Source of the DNA: CAYMJK01 sp043101635
Lineage (GTDB): Bacteria > Planctomycetota > Phycisphaerae > Phycisphaerales > UBA1924
NCBI GenBank assembly: GCA_043101635.1
Contig: JBICIE010000009.1
Location: 12,873 to 76,872, forward strand
Reading direction: 5' to 3'
DNA length: 64,000 nucleotides
Shown: piece after piece, positions 56,000 to 64,000 of the stretch
Position numbering within the stretch: the first letter of the stretch is position 1
How the letters are laid out: every line of letters starts with the position of its first letter
Notes under the pieces: model-generated
The model's database searches: none
What the model saw: only the letters and a program-made list of their open reading frames with translations
What the model was told of the DNA's origin: nothing
Program-made: the position numbers and the translations under genes

Positions 56000-57481
56000 T
56001 CAGCCCCCGCCGGCGCCCTCAGGGGCCGGTTCAGCGCCCGCGGGCGGCTCGCTCGCCTCGGCCGGCAGCGCCTCGGGGCCGGCCGGCGCCGGCAGGAAGC
56101 TCGCCAGCAGGTCCAGCGCCGGCAGCGTCTGCGACTCGTACACCCGCCAGACCTGGCCGCTGCGGATCACCAGGAACATCCCGGTCCCGGCCTGCTGCGG
56201 CGCGGGCATCGAGCCCATATCGACAATCGCCAGCGGCGAGCCGCCCAGCGAGCGCAGTTCGATGCGCAGCTGCGGCGTGTATCCCTCGGGCGCTTCGATC
56301 AGGACCGCGCCCGCCGGGCGCTGGCAGATAGTCCGCAGCGCCTCGCCGAGGGCGGCCGACTGATCAGCCGAAAGCTGGGCCCCGTCGCGCGGCCCGGCGC
56401 GCACGAGCCAGCCCTCGGCTGCGCGCTCCAGCGTGACGATCGACTCGGCGCCATCCGCCGGCGCCAGCCCCAGCGCGCCGATCTCGCTCGCCGGCGCCTG
56501 CGCCGCGGTCTCGGCGATGTACGCCTCCGGGCGCGGGTTGATGCGGTTGAGCGCCTCGGCGCTGATGGCCATGATCGCCTGCCCGCGCGGCGCCCCCTCC
56601 AGCGAGGAGTCGATCGTCACCCGGGCAAACAGCGAGGACATCGTGGTGTCGGTCGGGGCGCCGACCTCCAGCGTGACCACCTCGGTGATGCGACGCATGC
56701 CAGCGCCCTCGGGGATCTGCATGTCGCGCTCGATGCGGATGGTCGCGACCGGCTCATCCAGCCCGGTGATGGCCTCGGCCGGCGCCTCGTCGTAGAAGCG
56801 CATGATGCCGAGCTGGCTCAGCAGGCCCAGCAGCGCCTCGACCGCCTGCTCGCTCGCCGGCGCCCCCACCGGCGCCGTCAGCCCCCAGCGGCCGCCGCCG
56901 CGGCTGATTGCGATGCGCATCTGCTGCGTCGCGAGCGTCAGGCGCGACGCCTCCAGGCTCACGCCCGGCATGGCCGACCTGGCCCGCCACTGGTCCGGCC
57001 CGGCGCCGATGAAGGCCTCATGCAGCCAGTCGTCGACCTGGTAGCCGCGGACCTCGCCGCCGCTGCCGACCACGCCGATCAGCCGACGCCCGCCGAGGCC
57101 CGGCGGGCTGATGCGCAGCGTCAGCGGCTCACCATCGGCCCGCGCGATCCGCAGCGTCGGCGCCCCGGCGCCGGGGACCTCCTCCGCCGGCGCGCCGCGC
57201 AGCTCGGCCAGCACGCGCAGTGCGGCCCGCATGCGCTCCGGCGCGATCGGCCACGCCGCCGCGCCGGTGTGCACGATCCACTGCCCCGGCAGCCGCCCGC
57301 GCTGGACGCGCCGCTCGACCCCGTCGCGCACAACCGACAGCTCGGTGACCTGGGCGGGATCGAGCTGGAGCACAATCACGCGCTCGGCGGCCGCGGAGGT
57401 CGCCGGGCGCACGGTCACCAGCGACAGCGCCGTCAGGCCGGCGGCGATCAGGAGGCTGACGATGACGCTGGCGCGGCTCAC
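56000..57481 (-). CDS. DUF4340 membrane-anchored protein
   Basis: 493 residues from GTG at 57481. One N-terminal helix (ASVIVSLLIAAGLTALSLVTVRP), then repeated beta modules of the DUF4340 type: ERVIVLQLDPAQVTELSVVRDGVERRVQR...GQWIVHTGAAAWPIAPERMRAALRVLAEL, then RWGLTAPVGAPASEQAVEALLGLLSQLGIMRFYD, and GWLVRAGPRDGAQLSADQSAALGEALRTI. These proteins often accompany gliding-motility type ABC systems (GldG) but no such genes are seen here. The C-terminal 30 residues are Pro/Ala/Glu-rich and disordered. Start fixed by a TACTAT box 5 nt upstream. Confidence 0.75.
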   Translation of the reverse strand: MSRASVIVSLLIAAGLTALSLVTVRPATSAAAERVIVLQLDPAQVTELSVVRDGVERRVQRGRLPGQWIVHTGAAAWPIAPERMRAALRVLAELRGAPAEEVPGAGAPTLRIARADGEPLTLRISPPGLGGRRLIGVVGSGGEVRGYQVDDWLHEAFIGAGPDQWRARSAMPGVSLEASRLTLATQQMRIAISRGGGRWGLTAPVGAPASEQAVEALLGLLSQLGIMRFYDEAPAEAITGLDEPVATIRIERDMQIPEGAGMRRITEVVTLEVGAPTDTTMSSLFARVTIDSSLEGAPRGQAIMAISAEALNRINPRPEAYIAETAAQAPASEIGALGLAPADGAESIVTLERAAEGWLVRAGPRDGAQLSADQSAALGEALRTICQRPAGAVLIEAPEGYTPQLRIELRSLGGSPLAIVDMGSMPAPQQAGTGMFLVIRSGQVWRVYESQTLPALDLLASFLPAPAGPEALPAEASEPPAGAEPAPEGAGGG

Positions 57482-57486
57482 CGGCG

Positions 57487-57492
57487 ATAGTA
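57487..57492 (-). promoter_or_regulatory. Leaderless -10 box (TACTAT)
   Basis: TACTAT ends 5 nt before the GTG at 57481 on the minus strand. No ribosome site is present. Confidence 0.6.
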
Positions 57493-57538
57493 ATCACGGC
57501 GCCCGCCGCGCGCCGACTGCTGATGCCGGAGCCACGCG

Positions 57539-58228
57539 ATGACCCAGCCCCACGCCCCACCGCGCATCGGCCTGACCATGGATATCGAGCCCGAATCGGC
57601 CGGGCCCAATCCCCGCGCCTTCGTACGCCTGGCCTACCTGCGGGCCGTGCTGGAAGCCGGCGGCTGGCCGACGCCGCTGGCGCCGGCGCCGGAGCTGATC
57701 GCTCAGCAGCTCGCGGCGGTGGATGCGGTCATCCTCACCGGCGGGGATGACCCGATCATGGAGGACTTCGGCGCGCCGACGCACCCGAAGGCGACGCCGC
57801 TGCATCCCCTGCGCCAGCGCTACGAGCTTGCGCTGCTGGAAGCGCTGGACCAGGCGCCTGACACGCCCGTCCTCGGCGTCTGCCTGGGCATGCAGCTCAT
57901 GGCTCTGCGGGCCGGCGGACGGCTCGACCAGCATCTGCCGGAGCGGCTGCCCACCGCAAGCGACCACTGGGAACAGTCGCACGCGGTTGCGCCGGCTGCC
58001 GGCGCCCCGCCTTGGCTGTGCGCCGGTGATGTGCTCAGCCGCCACCGCCAGGCGATCACCGATCCGGGCCGTCTGGTCGCCTGCGCCCTGGCGCACGACG
58101 GGCTGATCGAGGCGGTCGCAGATCCGGCCCGCCGGTTGTACGCCGGGGTGCAATGGCATCCCGAGCGCACCGATGGCCCGCTGGGGCCGGCGGTCTACGC
58201 GGCGCTGGTGCGCGCCGCGCGCGGCTGA
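57539..58228 (+). CDS. Class I glutamine amidotransferase-like hydrolase (peptidase C26, PuuD type)
   Basis: 229 residues. PuuD-type layout: RIGLTMDIEPESAGPNPRAFVRLAYLRAVLEAGGWPTPLAP, VILTGGDDPIMEDFG, LYELALLEAL-like helix, nucleophile elbow PVLGVCLGMQLMAL (Cys), SHAVAP, and the His-Glu pair in YAGVQWHPERTD. These proteins hydrolyse gamma-glutamyl compounds such as gamma-glutamyl-GABA. ATG at 57539 has GGAGCC 5 nt upstream. It is divergent from DUF4340 and convergent with pgk (4 bp between stops). Substrate unknown. Confidence 0.87.
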   Translation: MTQPHAPPRIGLTMDIEPESAGPNPRAFVRLAYLRAVLEAGGWPTPLAPAPELIAQQLAAVDAVILTGGDDPIMEDFGAPTHPKATPLHPLRQRYELALLEALDQAPDTPVLGVCLGMQLMALRAGGRLDQHLPERLPTASDHWEQSHAVAPAAGAPPWLCAGDVLSRHRQAITDPGRLVACALAHDGLIEAVADPARRLYAGVQWHPERTDGPLGPAVYAALVRAARG

Positions 58229-58232
58229 TGCG

Positions 58233-59435
<1,203 letters not shown>

Positions 59436-59461
59436 GACTGCTCCTTGCCGGGCAGCGCCGG

Positions 59462-60073
59462 TTACTCGCCCTCGAGGACCGACTCGATCCGCTGGCGCAT
59501 GCGCGCCTTGCCGCTGACGGCGAGCTGGTCCCGGAAGTGACGCAGCTTCGTCGAAAGCGCGCCGTCGACGAGCTGATCGCCGACCCGCAAGCGTATCCCC
59601 CCGAGCATCGACTCATCGGTATACGGATGCACGATCGCCTCGCGGGCCATGATCTTCTGCAGTTGCTCCTTGATCTGGCGCAGCTGCTCGGCCTCGATCG
59701 GCGCGGCGGTGTAGACATCCACCTCCACCCGCCCCACCGCGTCCTGCACAATCTGATCCAGCGACGCCACGATCGCCGGCAGATGGCTCAGCCGACCCTT
59801 GTCGTTCAGCAGCAGCAGGAAGTGCAGCGCCAGATCGCTGGCCCGTCCCTGGAAGATGGCCCGCAGCGACCGCTTGCGGTCGGCGAGCGGCACCACCCGC
59901 GAGGCGAGAAACTCGTTCAGCGCCGGATCCTGCCGGGCCAGTTCGAGGATCTCCTCGAGTTCGCCCAGCGTCGACTCCATGGCCTCGGCCCCGCCGGCCG
60001 CCTCGGCCACCTCGAACAGACTGCGGGCGTAGATCTCAGCGAGGGCGTCGGGCGGTGATTCGATCAGCGGCAT
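59462..60073 (-). CDS. atpH: ATP synthase delta subunit
   Basis: 203 residues. ATG at 60073 has AGGGACC upstream and follows atpF by 10 bp. Delta (OSCP) signatures: LAEIYARSLFEVAEAAGGAEAMESTLGELEEILEL, LNEFLASRVVPLADRKRSLRAIFQGRASDLALHFLLLLNDKGRLSHLPAIVASL, then a C-terminal strand region VEVDVYTAAPIEAEQLRQIKEQLQKIM and GGIRLRVGDQLVDGALSTKLRHFRDQL. It links F1 to the b stator. Length is slightly more than the usual 175-185 due to the N-terminus. It is the last atp gene here; pgk follows in place of atpA. Confidence 0.93.
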   Translation of the reverse strand: MPLIESPPDALAEIYARSLFEVAEAAGGAEAMESTLGELEEILELARQDPALNEFLASRVVPLADRKRSLRAIFQGRASDLALHFLLLLNDKGRLSHLPAIVASLDQIVQDAVGRVEVDVYTAAPIEAEQLRQIKEQLQKIMAREAIVHPYTDESMLGGIRLRVGDQLVDGALSTKLRHFRDQLAVSGKARMRQRIESVLEGE

Positions 60074-60083
60074 GAAGGGTCCC

Positions 60084-60770
60084 TCAGTTGCTGCGGGCCT
60101 GGAGCTGCGCCAGCGACTCGTCGACCAGGCGCTGCTGGTCCGCGGCCGACACCTCACGCTTGAGGATCTTGCCGGCGACCATCGTCGCCAGATCGGCCGC
60201 CTCGGCGTAGACCTCGCCCACGGCCGCCCGCTTGGCGGCCTCGATGTCGCGCCGGGCCCGGTCCTTCATCGCCGTCAGTTCATGCTCGGCCTTGGTCCGA
60301 AGCTCCGCGGCGAACTGCTGCTGCTGGTGCTTGGTCTCGGCCAGCATGTTCTGGGCCTCGGCGCGAGCCTCGGCCAGCTTGCTCTCGTACTCGCCGCGGA
60401 TCTCGTCGGCCTCGGCCTTCAGCCGCTTGGCCGCCTCGATCCCCTCGCGCAGCTTGGCCTCGCGATCGGCCAGCCCGCCGAGGATCTTCGGCCACGCCGT
60501 CTTCGACAGGATCGCAAAGACCAGCAGGAAGATGACGATCGCGGCGATCGACATCGGAATGCCGGCGTTGGGATCCGGGATCACCCCGCCGCCGGTGGCG
60601 TGCTCGCCCTCGCCGTGCGCGTCCTCGCCAGCGTGGGTGTCCTGACCGGCTGCCGCCGGCTCTCCGCTGTGCGCCTGCGGATCGTCGCCGTGGGCATCCT
60701 GCCCGGCGGCGGATGGCGCCAGCGCCAGTGCGGCGAGCAGAACGAGGAAGGTTGCAAGAAATGAGCGCAT
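60084..60770 (-). CDS. atpF: ATP synthase b subunit with signal peptide and acidic/His-rich extension
   Basis: 228 residues, about 60 more than E. coli b. The first 23 residues look like a cleavable signal (MRSFLATFLVLLAALALAPSAAGQ). Residues 24-68 are rich in His, Asp, Glu and Ala (DAHGDDPQAHSGEPAAAGQ...). The b-subunit membrane helix is IPMSIAAIVIFLLVFAILSKTAWPKI (about 71-96), then a long coiled coil (DREAKLREGIEAAKRLKAEADEIRGEYESKLAEARAEAQNMLAE...) and the C-terminal dimer region. It is the peripheral stalk. An export signal with a periplasmic extension before the helix is unusual outside planctomycete-related bacteria. Confidence 0.92.
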   Translation of the reverse strand: MRSFLATFLVLLAALALAPSAAGQDAHGDDPQAHSGEPAAAGQDTHAGEDAHGEGEHATGGGVIPDPNAGIPMSIAAIVIFLLVFAILSKTAWPKILGGLADREAKLREGIEAAKRLKAEADEIRGEYESKLAEARAEAQNMLAETKHQQQQFAAELRTKAEHELTAMKDRARRDIEAAKRAAVGEVYAEAADLATMVAGKILKREVSAADQQRLVDESLAQLQARSN

Positions 60771-60837
60771 CGGGCGACTCCGTTGGGGTCGAATGAGAAC
60801 CCGGACCGGGGCTTTCGGGCGCCGGTCCAGAAGTGAT

Positions 60838-61155
<318 letters not shown>

Positions 61156-61215
61156 CTACCGGAAATTGTGCTCGGCCGGCCTTCTCCGGCCGGCACAGAC
61201 GTCTGTGCGCCGCCG

Positions 61216-62250
61216 TCAGGCGGCGGCGGGATGAAACTCGTGCTCCAGTTCGTCATACGCGCCGTGCACCCCGGCGTCATCGTGCTCGTGCTCCCCGTGG
61301 TGCTCGTACAGCGAGGTGAACACCGCCGTCAGGAACATGAAGATGAACGCCTGCAGGAAGGCGACGAAGATCTCCAGCAGGAAGATGCCGATGGCCCCGG
61401 CGCCCGCCAGCACCCCGATCACCGTGAAGCCGGCGACGCCCACCAGCGTGTTCTGGGTCTTGTCGATCAGCCCCCAGCCCATCTCGATGAACAGGAACAG
61501 CACCGCCATCAGAATGTGGCCCGCCGTCATGTTGGCAAAAAGACGCAGGGCAAGCGCGATCGGCTTGATGAACACGCCCAGGATCTCGACCGGCACCATG
61601 ATGAACCACAGCGGCCACGGCGTCCCCGCCGTCAGGTGCTTGAGGTAGTTGACCACCCCGATCTGCCGGATCCCCGCCCCGTTGATCAGCAGGAACGCCA
61701 GCAGCGCAAGCCCGCCGGTCACCCAGATGCTCTGTGTCGCCGTTCCGCCCAGCGGAACCCGGTGCTCCATCTTCCACGTGCCGCTGAGGGCCTGCTGGAT
61801 CTGCTCCGGCGTGCCGCTCGCCGTCAGCTTGACCAGGTAGTACTGGCCCAGCATCAGGATGTCCGCGATCGGGATCAGCCCCAGCAGGTTGTTGATCAGG
61901 ATGAAGTAGAACAGGCACAGCAAGAACGGGGCAAACACCGCCGTCCGCTTGCCCAGCAGCGGATCGAGAATCCCGTCGCGGATGCCGAAGGTGATGACCT
62001 CGATGATCTCGACGAACCGGTTCTTTGTCAGGTAGCGCTCGTCGCCGGCGCTCTCGGGGCCCGTGCCGATGCGCCTGGCCACATAGGGGCCCAGCACCAG
62101 CATGATCAGCCCCGCCAGCACCATGTTGCCGATCGCCGACGACCACACCCACCAGCCGTTCCAGGTCAGGAACGGATGGGCGATGATGTGTCCCACCGGA
62201 TCGGGCCCGCCGCCCTCGGCGGCTGCAAGTGTCAGCGTCAGGAAGTTCAT
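61216..62250 (-). CDS. atpB: ATP synthase a subunit
   Basis: 344 residues with five to six membrane helices. The essential Arg is in IALALRLFANMTAGHILMAVLF (family motif LxLRLFxNxxAGH), with the upstream NNLLGLIPIAD and downstream VAFLQAFIFMFLTAVFTSLY helices conserved. It forms the proton half-channels against the c ring. A long loop (about residues 140-165) and a His/Glu/Asp-rich tail (EHHGEHEHDDAGVHGAYDELEHEFH) are longer than in E. coli. Its start overlaps the atpI stop as ATGA. Confidence 0.95.
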   Translation of the reverse strand: MNFLTLTLAAAEGGGPDPVGHIIAHPFLTWNGWWVWSSAIGNMVLAGLIMLVLGPYVARRIGTGPESAGDERYLTKNRFVEIIEVITFGIRDGILDPLLGKRTAVFAPFLLCLFYFILINNLLGLIPIADILMLGQYYLVKLTASGTPEQIQQALSGTWKMEHRVPLGGTATQSIWVTGGLALLAFLLINGAGIRQIGVVNYLKHLTAGTPWPLWFIMVPVEILGVFIKPIALALRLFANMTAGHILMAVLFLFIEMGWGLIDKTQNTLVGVAGFTVIGVLAGAGAIGIFLLEIFVAFLQAFIFMFLTAVFTSLYEHHGEHEHDDAGVHGAYDELEHEFHPAAA

Positions 62251-62669
62251 GCCAGCGCGGTCTCCTGCGTGTCAGTCGCCAGGGCCCGGAAGTCAGCCGC
62301 AAAGCCAAGCGTGTCCACCGCAAGCGTGCCCAGCGCCGCGATGAAGAAGGCGCCCCAGAAGGCGACCGGACTCATCGGCGCCGCCAGCCAGACGCCGATC
62401 CCCAGCGCCACCGCCGCCCCCAGCCGCAGGCAGGGCGCAACCAGGGCCACCGCCGCCATCAGGCTCGCCTCGCGCCGGCCCAGCCGGCGAAGCGCCAGCG
62501 CTGCGCCGACCGTCGGCAACGCGACCGCGCTGGCGCCCAGCAGCGCCGCCAGCGGATCGCCCGCCGCCGAGCCGGCAACGACCGCGCCCAGACACACCGC
62601 CCCCGCCTGCGTCACCCGCGCCCGCAGGGACAACGACGGCTCGGCTGCTTGTCCAGCGCTGCTGCTCAC
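62247..62669 (-). CDS. AtpI-like membrane protein
   Basis: 140 residues from GTG at 62669. Four membrane segments (AGAVCLGAVVAGSAAGDPLAALLGASAVALPTVGAALAL, AALMAAVALVAPCLRLGAAVALGIGVWLA, PVAFWGAFFIAALGTLAVDTLGFA). Sequence is poorly conserved but the place at the head of atpB-E-F-H and the four-helix plan match the ATP synthase I subunit (AtpI), which assists c-ring assembly or ion supply. Its stop overlaps the atpB ATG by four bases. Confidence 0.6.
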   Translation of the reverse strand: MSSSAGQAAEPSLSLRARVTQAGAVCLGAVVAGSAAGDPLAALLGASAVALPTVGAALALRRLGRREASLMAAVALVAPCLRLGAAVALGIGVWLAAPMSPVAFWGAFFIAALGTLAVDTLGFAADFRALATDTQETALA

Positions 62670-62848
62670 GAGCGGAATCGGATCCTGCCCCGGGGGCGGC
62701 CGAAGGCCACCCGACTGGAAACCTCTCCCGGCGGGAACCTCCCCCGCCCAGGGGGCCTGAAGCGTAGGTCACACCCCGGCCAGCGGCGAGCAGCCGGATC
62801 GGCAATCTTGACCGATCCGCTCCGCCGACAGGTCCCCCGGGCAGGCTC

Positions 62849-62854
62849 TATAGT
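62849..62854 (+). promoter_or_regulatory. Possible -10 box (TATAGT) of moxR
   Basis: TATAGT in the 227-bp interval between the divergent atpI and moxR genes; leader of about 36 nt. TTGACC at 62808 is too far for a -35. Confidence 0.4.
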
Positions 62855-62896
62855 CGCCCCCGGACCGGCGGCGGGCGAGGATCTGGAACCACGACG

Positions 62897-63826
62897 ATGC
62901 AAGAGACCATCGCCCGGCTGCGCGACAACATCACCCGGGTCTTCATGGGCAACCCCAGGGCCGTCGACAGGGTCATCTGCTCCCTGCTGGCACGCGGGCA
63001 CATTCTCATCGAGGATGTCCCCGGCGTCGGCAAGACCGTCCTCGCCACCGCGGTCGCCCGCTCCGTCAGCGTCCAGTTCAGCCGCATCCAGCTCACCCCG
63101 GACATGCTCCCCAGCGATGTCCTCGGCGTGACGATCTATGACCAGCAGACCGGCGAGTTCCGCTTCAAGCCCGGCCCCATCTTCGCCAGCATCGTCCTGG
63201 CCGACGAGATCAACCGCACCACCCCCCGCACCCAGACCGCCCTGCTGGAGGCCATGAACGAGGCCCGAGTCTCGATCGACGGCAAGACCTACGAGCTGCC
63301 CCGCCCGTTCATGGTCGTCGCGACGCAGAACCCCTACGAGTTCGAGGGCACCTACCTGCTGCCCGAGAACCAGCTCGACCGCTTCTTCATGCGCACCCGG
63401 CTCGGCTACCCGGCCCCGGAGGTCGAGGCCCGCGTGCTGGAGACCCGCCCGGCGACCAACCAACTGCCCACGCTCGAACCGGTGCTGACCCGCGACGAAC
63501 TGATCGCCCTGCAGGACCATGTCGACGCCGTCCGGGTCGACGCCTCGCTGACCAGGTACATCGTCGATCTCGCCGCCGCCACCCGCTCCCACGCCGACCT
63601 GCAGGTCGGCCTCTCGCCGCGCGGGTCGCTGGCCCTGGCCCAGGCCGCCCGGGCCACCGCGGCCCTGGAGGGACGCGATTACGCCATCCCTGAGGACATC
63701 ATGCGCAACATCCTGCCGGTGTGCGCCCACCGCATGATCAGCCGGGCCTACGCCGAGCACGGCGAGCAGGCCGAGACCGCCCGCATCCTCCAGAGCATCG
63801 TCGAGTCGATGCAAGCGCCCGCCTGA
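62897..63826 (+). CDS. MoxR-family AAA+ ATPase
   Basis: 309 residues. MoxR motifs: RVICSLLARGHILIEDVPGVGKTVLATAVARSV (Walker A), RIQLTPDMLPSDVLGVTIYD, FKPGPIFASIVLADEINRTTPRTQTALLEAMNEARVSIDGKTYELPRPFMVVATQNPYEFEGTYLLPENQLDRFFMRTRLGYP (Walker B DEINR, sensor 1), then VGLSPRGSLALAQAARATAALEGRDYAIPEDIMRNILPVCAHRM. MoxR ATPases act as chaperones for metal insertion or complex assembly, often with DUF58 and VWA proteins that would lie downstream. Here the next gene is instead a CDGSH protein, and the window ends. TGA is 9 bp before the next ATG. Confidence 0.92.
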   Translation: MQETIARLRDNITRVFMGNPRAVDRVICSLLARGHILIEDVPGVGKTVLATAVARSVSVQFSRIQLTPDMLPSDVLGVTIYDQQTGEFRFKPGPIFASIVLADEINRTTPRTQTALLEAMNEARVSIDGKTYELPRPFMVVATQNPYEFEGTYLLPENQLDRFFMRTRLGYPAPEVEARVLETRPATNQLPTLEPVLTRDELIALQDHVDAVRVDASLTRYIVDLAAATRSHADLQVGLSPRGSLALAQAARATAALEGRDYAIPEDIMRNILPVCAHRMISRAYAEHGEQAETARILQSIVESMQAPA

Positions 63827-63835
63827 GGAAACGCC

Positions 63836-64000
63836 ATGGCCCGACTCATCCGTTCAGATCGCGGCGGCCCTATCCGCATCGATCCGCAGGACAAGCCTGT
63901 CTTCATCTGCGGCTGCGGCCTGACGAAGAACTTCCCCTTCTGCGATGGCACGCACAAGACCTGTCGCGACGAGGACCCCGGCAAGACCTACATCTACGAC
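63836..64000 (+). CDS. CDGSH iron-sulfur domain protein (cut by window edge)
   Basis: First 55 codons only: MARLIRSDRGGPIRIDPQDKPVFICGCGLTKNFPFCDGTHKTCRD... The CDGSH signature is clear (CGCGLTKNFPFCDGTHK: C-x-C-x9-C-D-G-x-H, with Thr for Ser), the three Cys and one His that hold a 2Fe-2S cluster. Such small proteins transfer clusters or electrons. ATG at 63836 has TGAGGA upstream in the end of moxR. Whether it is single or has a second domain cannot be seen. Confidence 0.9.
   Translation, partial: MARLIRSDRGGPIRIDPQDKPVFICGCGLTKNFPFCDGTHKTCRDEDPGKTYIYD

Noticed and set aside
55740..56363. Plus-strand protein with LASAPDP heptads
   Set aside because: Half of the frame is antisense to the DUF4340 gene and no start signal is seen; kept as a DNA repeat only.
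61168..62760. 530-residue open frame antisense to atpB and atpI
   Set aside because: It is His/Gln/Arg-rich shadow of a membrane-protein gene.

Overview
The window reads as one contiguous piece of chromosome from a GC-rich bacterium, most likely a planctomycete of the Phycisphaerae type. The strongest taxonomic signals are three secreted proteins ending in paired dockerin-like repeats (motif DCDGDGSLTFFDFLCFQN) that close on a Gly-Cys pair, the pattern called GC-type dockerin, together with a full type II secretion operon. I see no phage, transposon, CRISPR array or plasmid functions. The content is mostly housekeeping and envelope genes.

Layout. 0-2.5 kb: carbamoyl-phosphate metabolism (start of an ornithine carbamoyltransferase gene, a cyclic-2,3-diphosphoglycerate-synthetase-like P-loop protein, divergent carbamate kinase). 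2.8-3.5 kb: a dockerin protein. 3.6-13.9 kb: a leftward T2SS operon, gspD-E-F-G-H-I-J-K-(C)-(L)-(M)-TPR lipoprotein, with almost every gene overlapping the next by 1-4 bases. 15-20.4 kb: tRNA-Glu(CTC), CPBP protease, rpsT, tRNA-Thr(TGT), MFS transporter, LemA pair, smpB. 20.4-27.9 kb: a HupE/UreJ - PPIase - DUF3604 operon, a detached atpC, a FecCD-type permease carrying an inverted duplication, homogentisate dioxygenase, gmhA. 28.2-30.3 kb: ECF sigma factor with a C-terminal Cys module followed by two YeeE/YedE sulfur transporters. 30.4-34 kb: two large dockerin-anchored beta-propeller proteins. 34.2-36.7 kb: ArsR-methyltransferase (SahR-like) regulator followed by ahcY, with a perfect operator-like palindrome and a terminator. 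36.7-49 kb: TPR lipoprotein, LigD phosphoesterase-like protein, DUF2254, asnB, PilZ, queF, YhaM-type exonuclease, a hydrolase, DUF368, ABC-F. 49-58 kb: ppc, a HAD hydrolase, an unpaired CoA-transferase B subunit, purD, DUF4340, a C26 amidotransferase. 58.2-64 kb: atpI-B-E-F-H followed by pgk, then divergent moxR and a CDGSH protein cut by the window end.

Four things stand out. (1) Fourteen genes that lack a Shine-Dalgarno have a TANNNT box, in most cases exactly 5 nt before the start codon. This is the signature of leaderless transcription, and it fixes several start codons. (2) The FecCD permease gene holds an in-frame 36-nt gain made by an inverted copy of its own sequence, which turns a transmembrane helix into an acidic/His-rich loop. 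(3) A 9+9 bp palindrome covers the start codon of the SahR-like gene upstream of ahcY. (4) The F-ATPase genes are split: F0 plus delta sit next to pgk, epsilon lies 35 kb away, and alpha, beta and gamma are absent from the window.

All calls come from reading the sequence and its translations. No database search was run.
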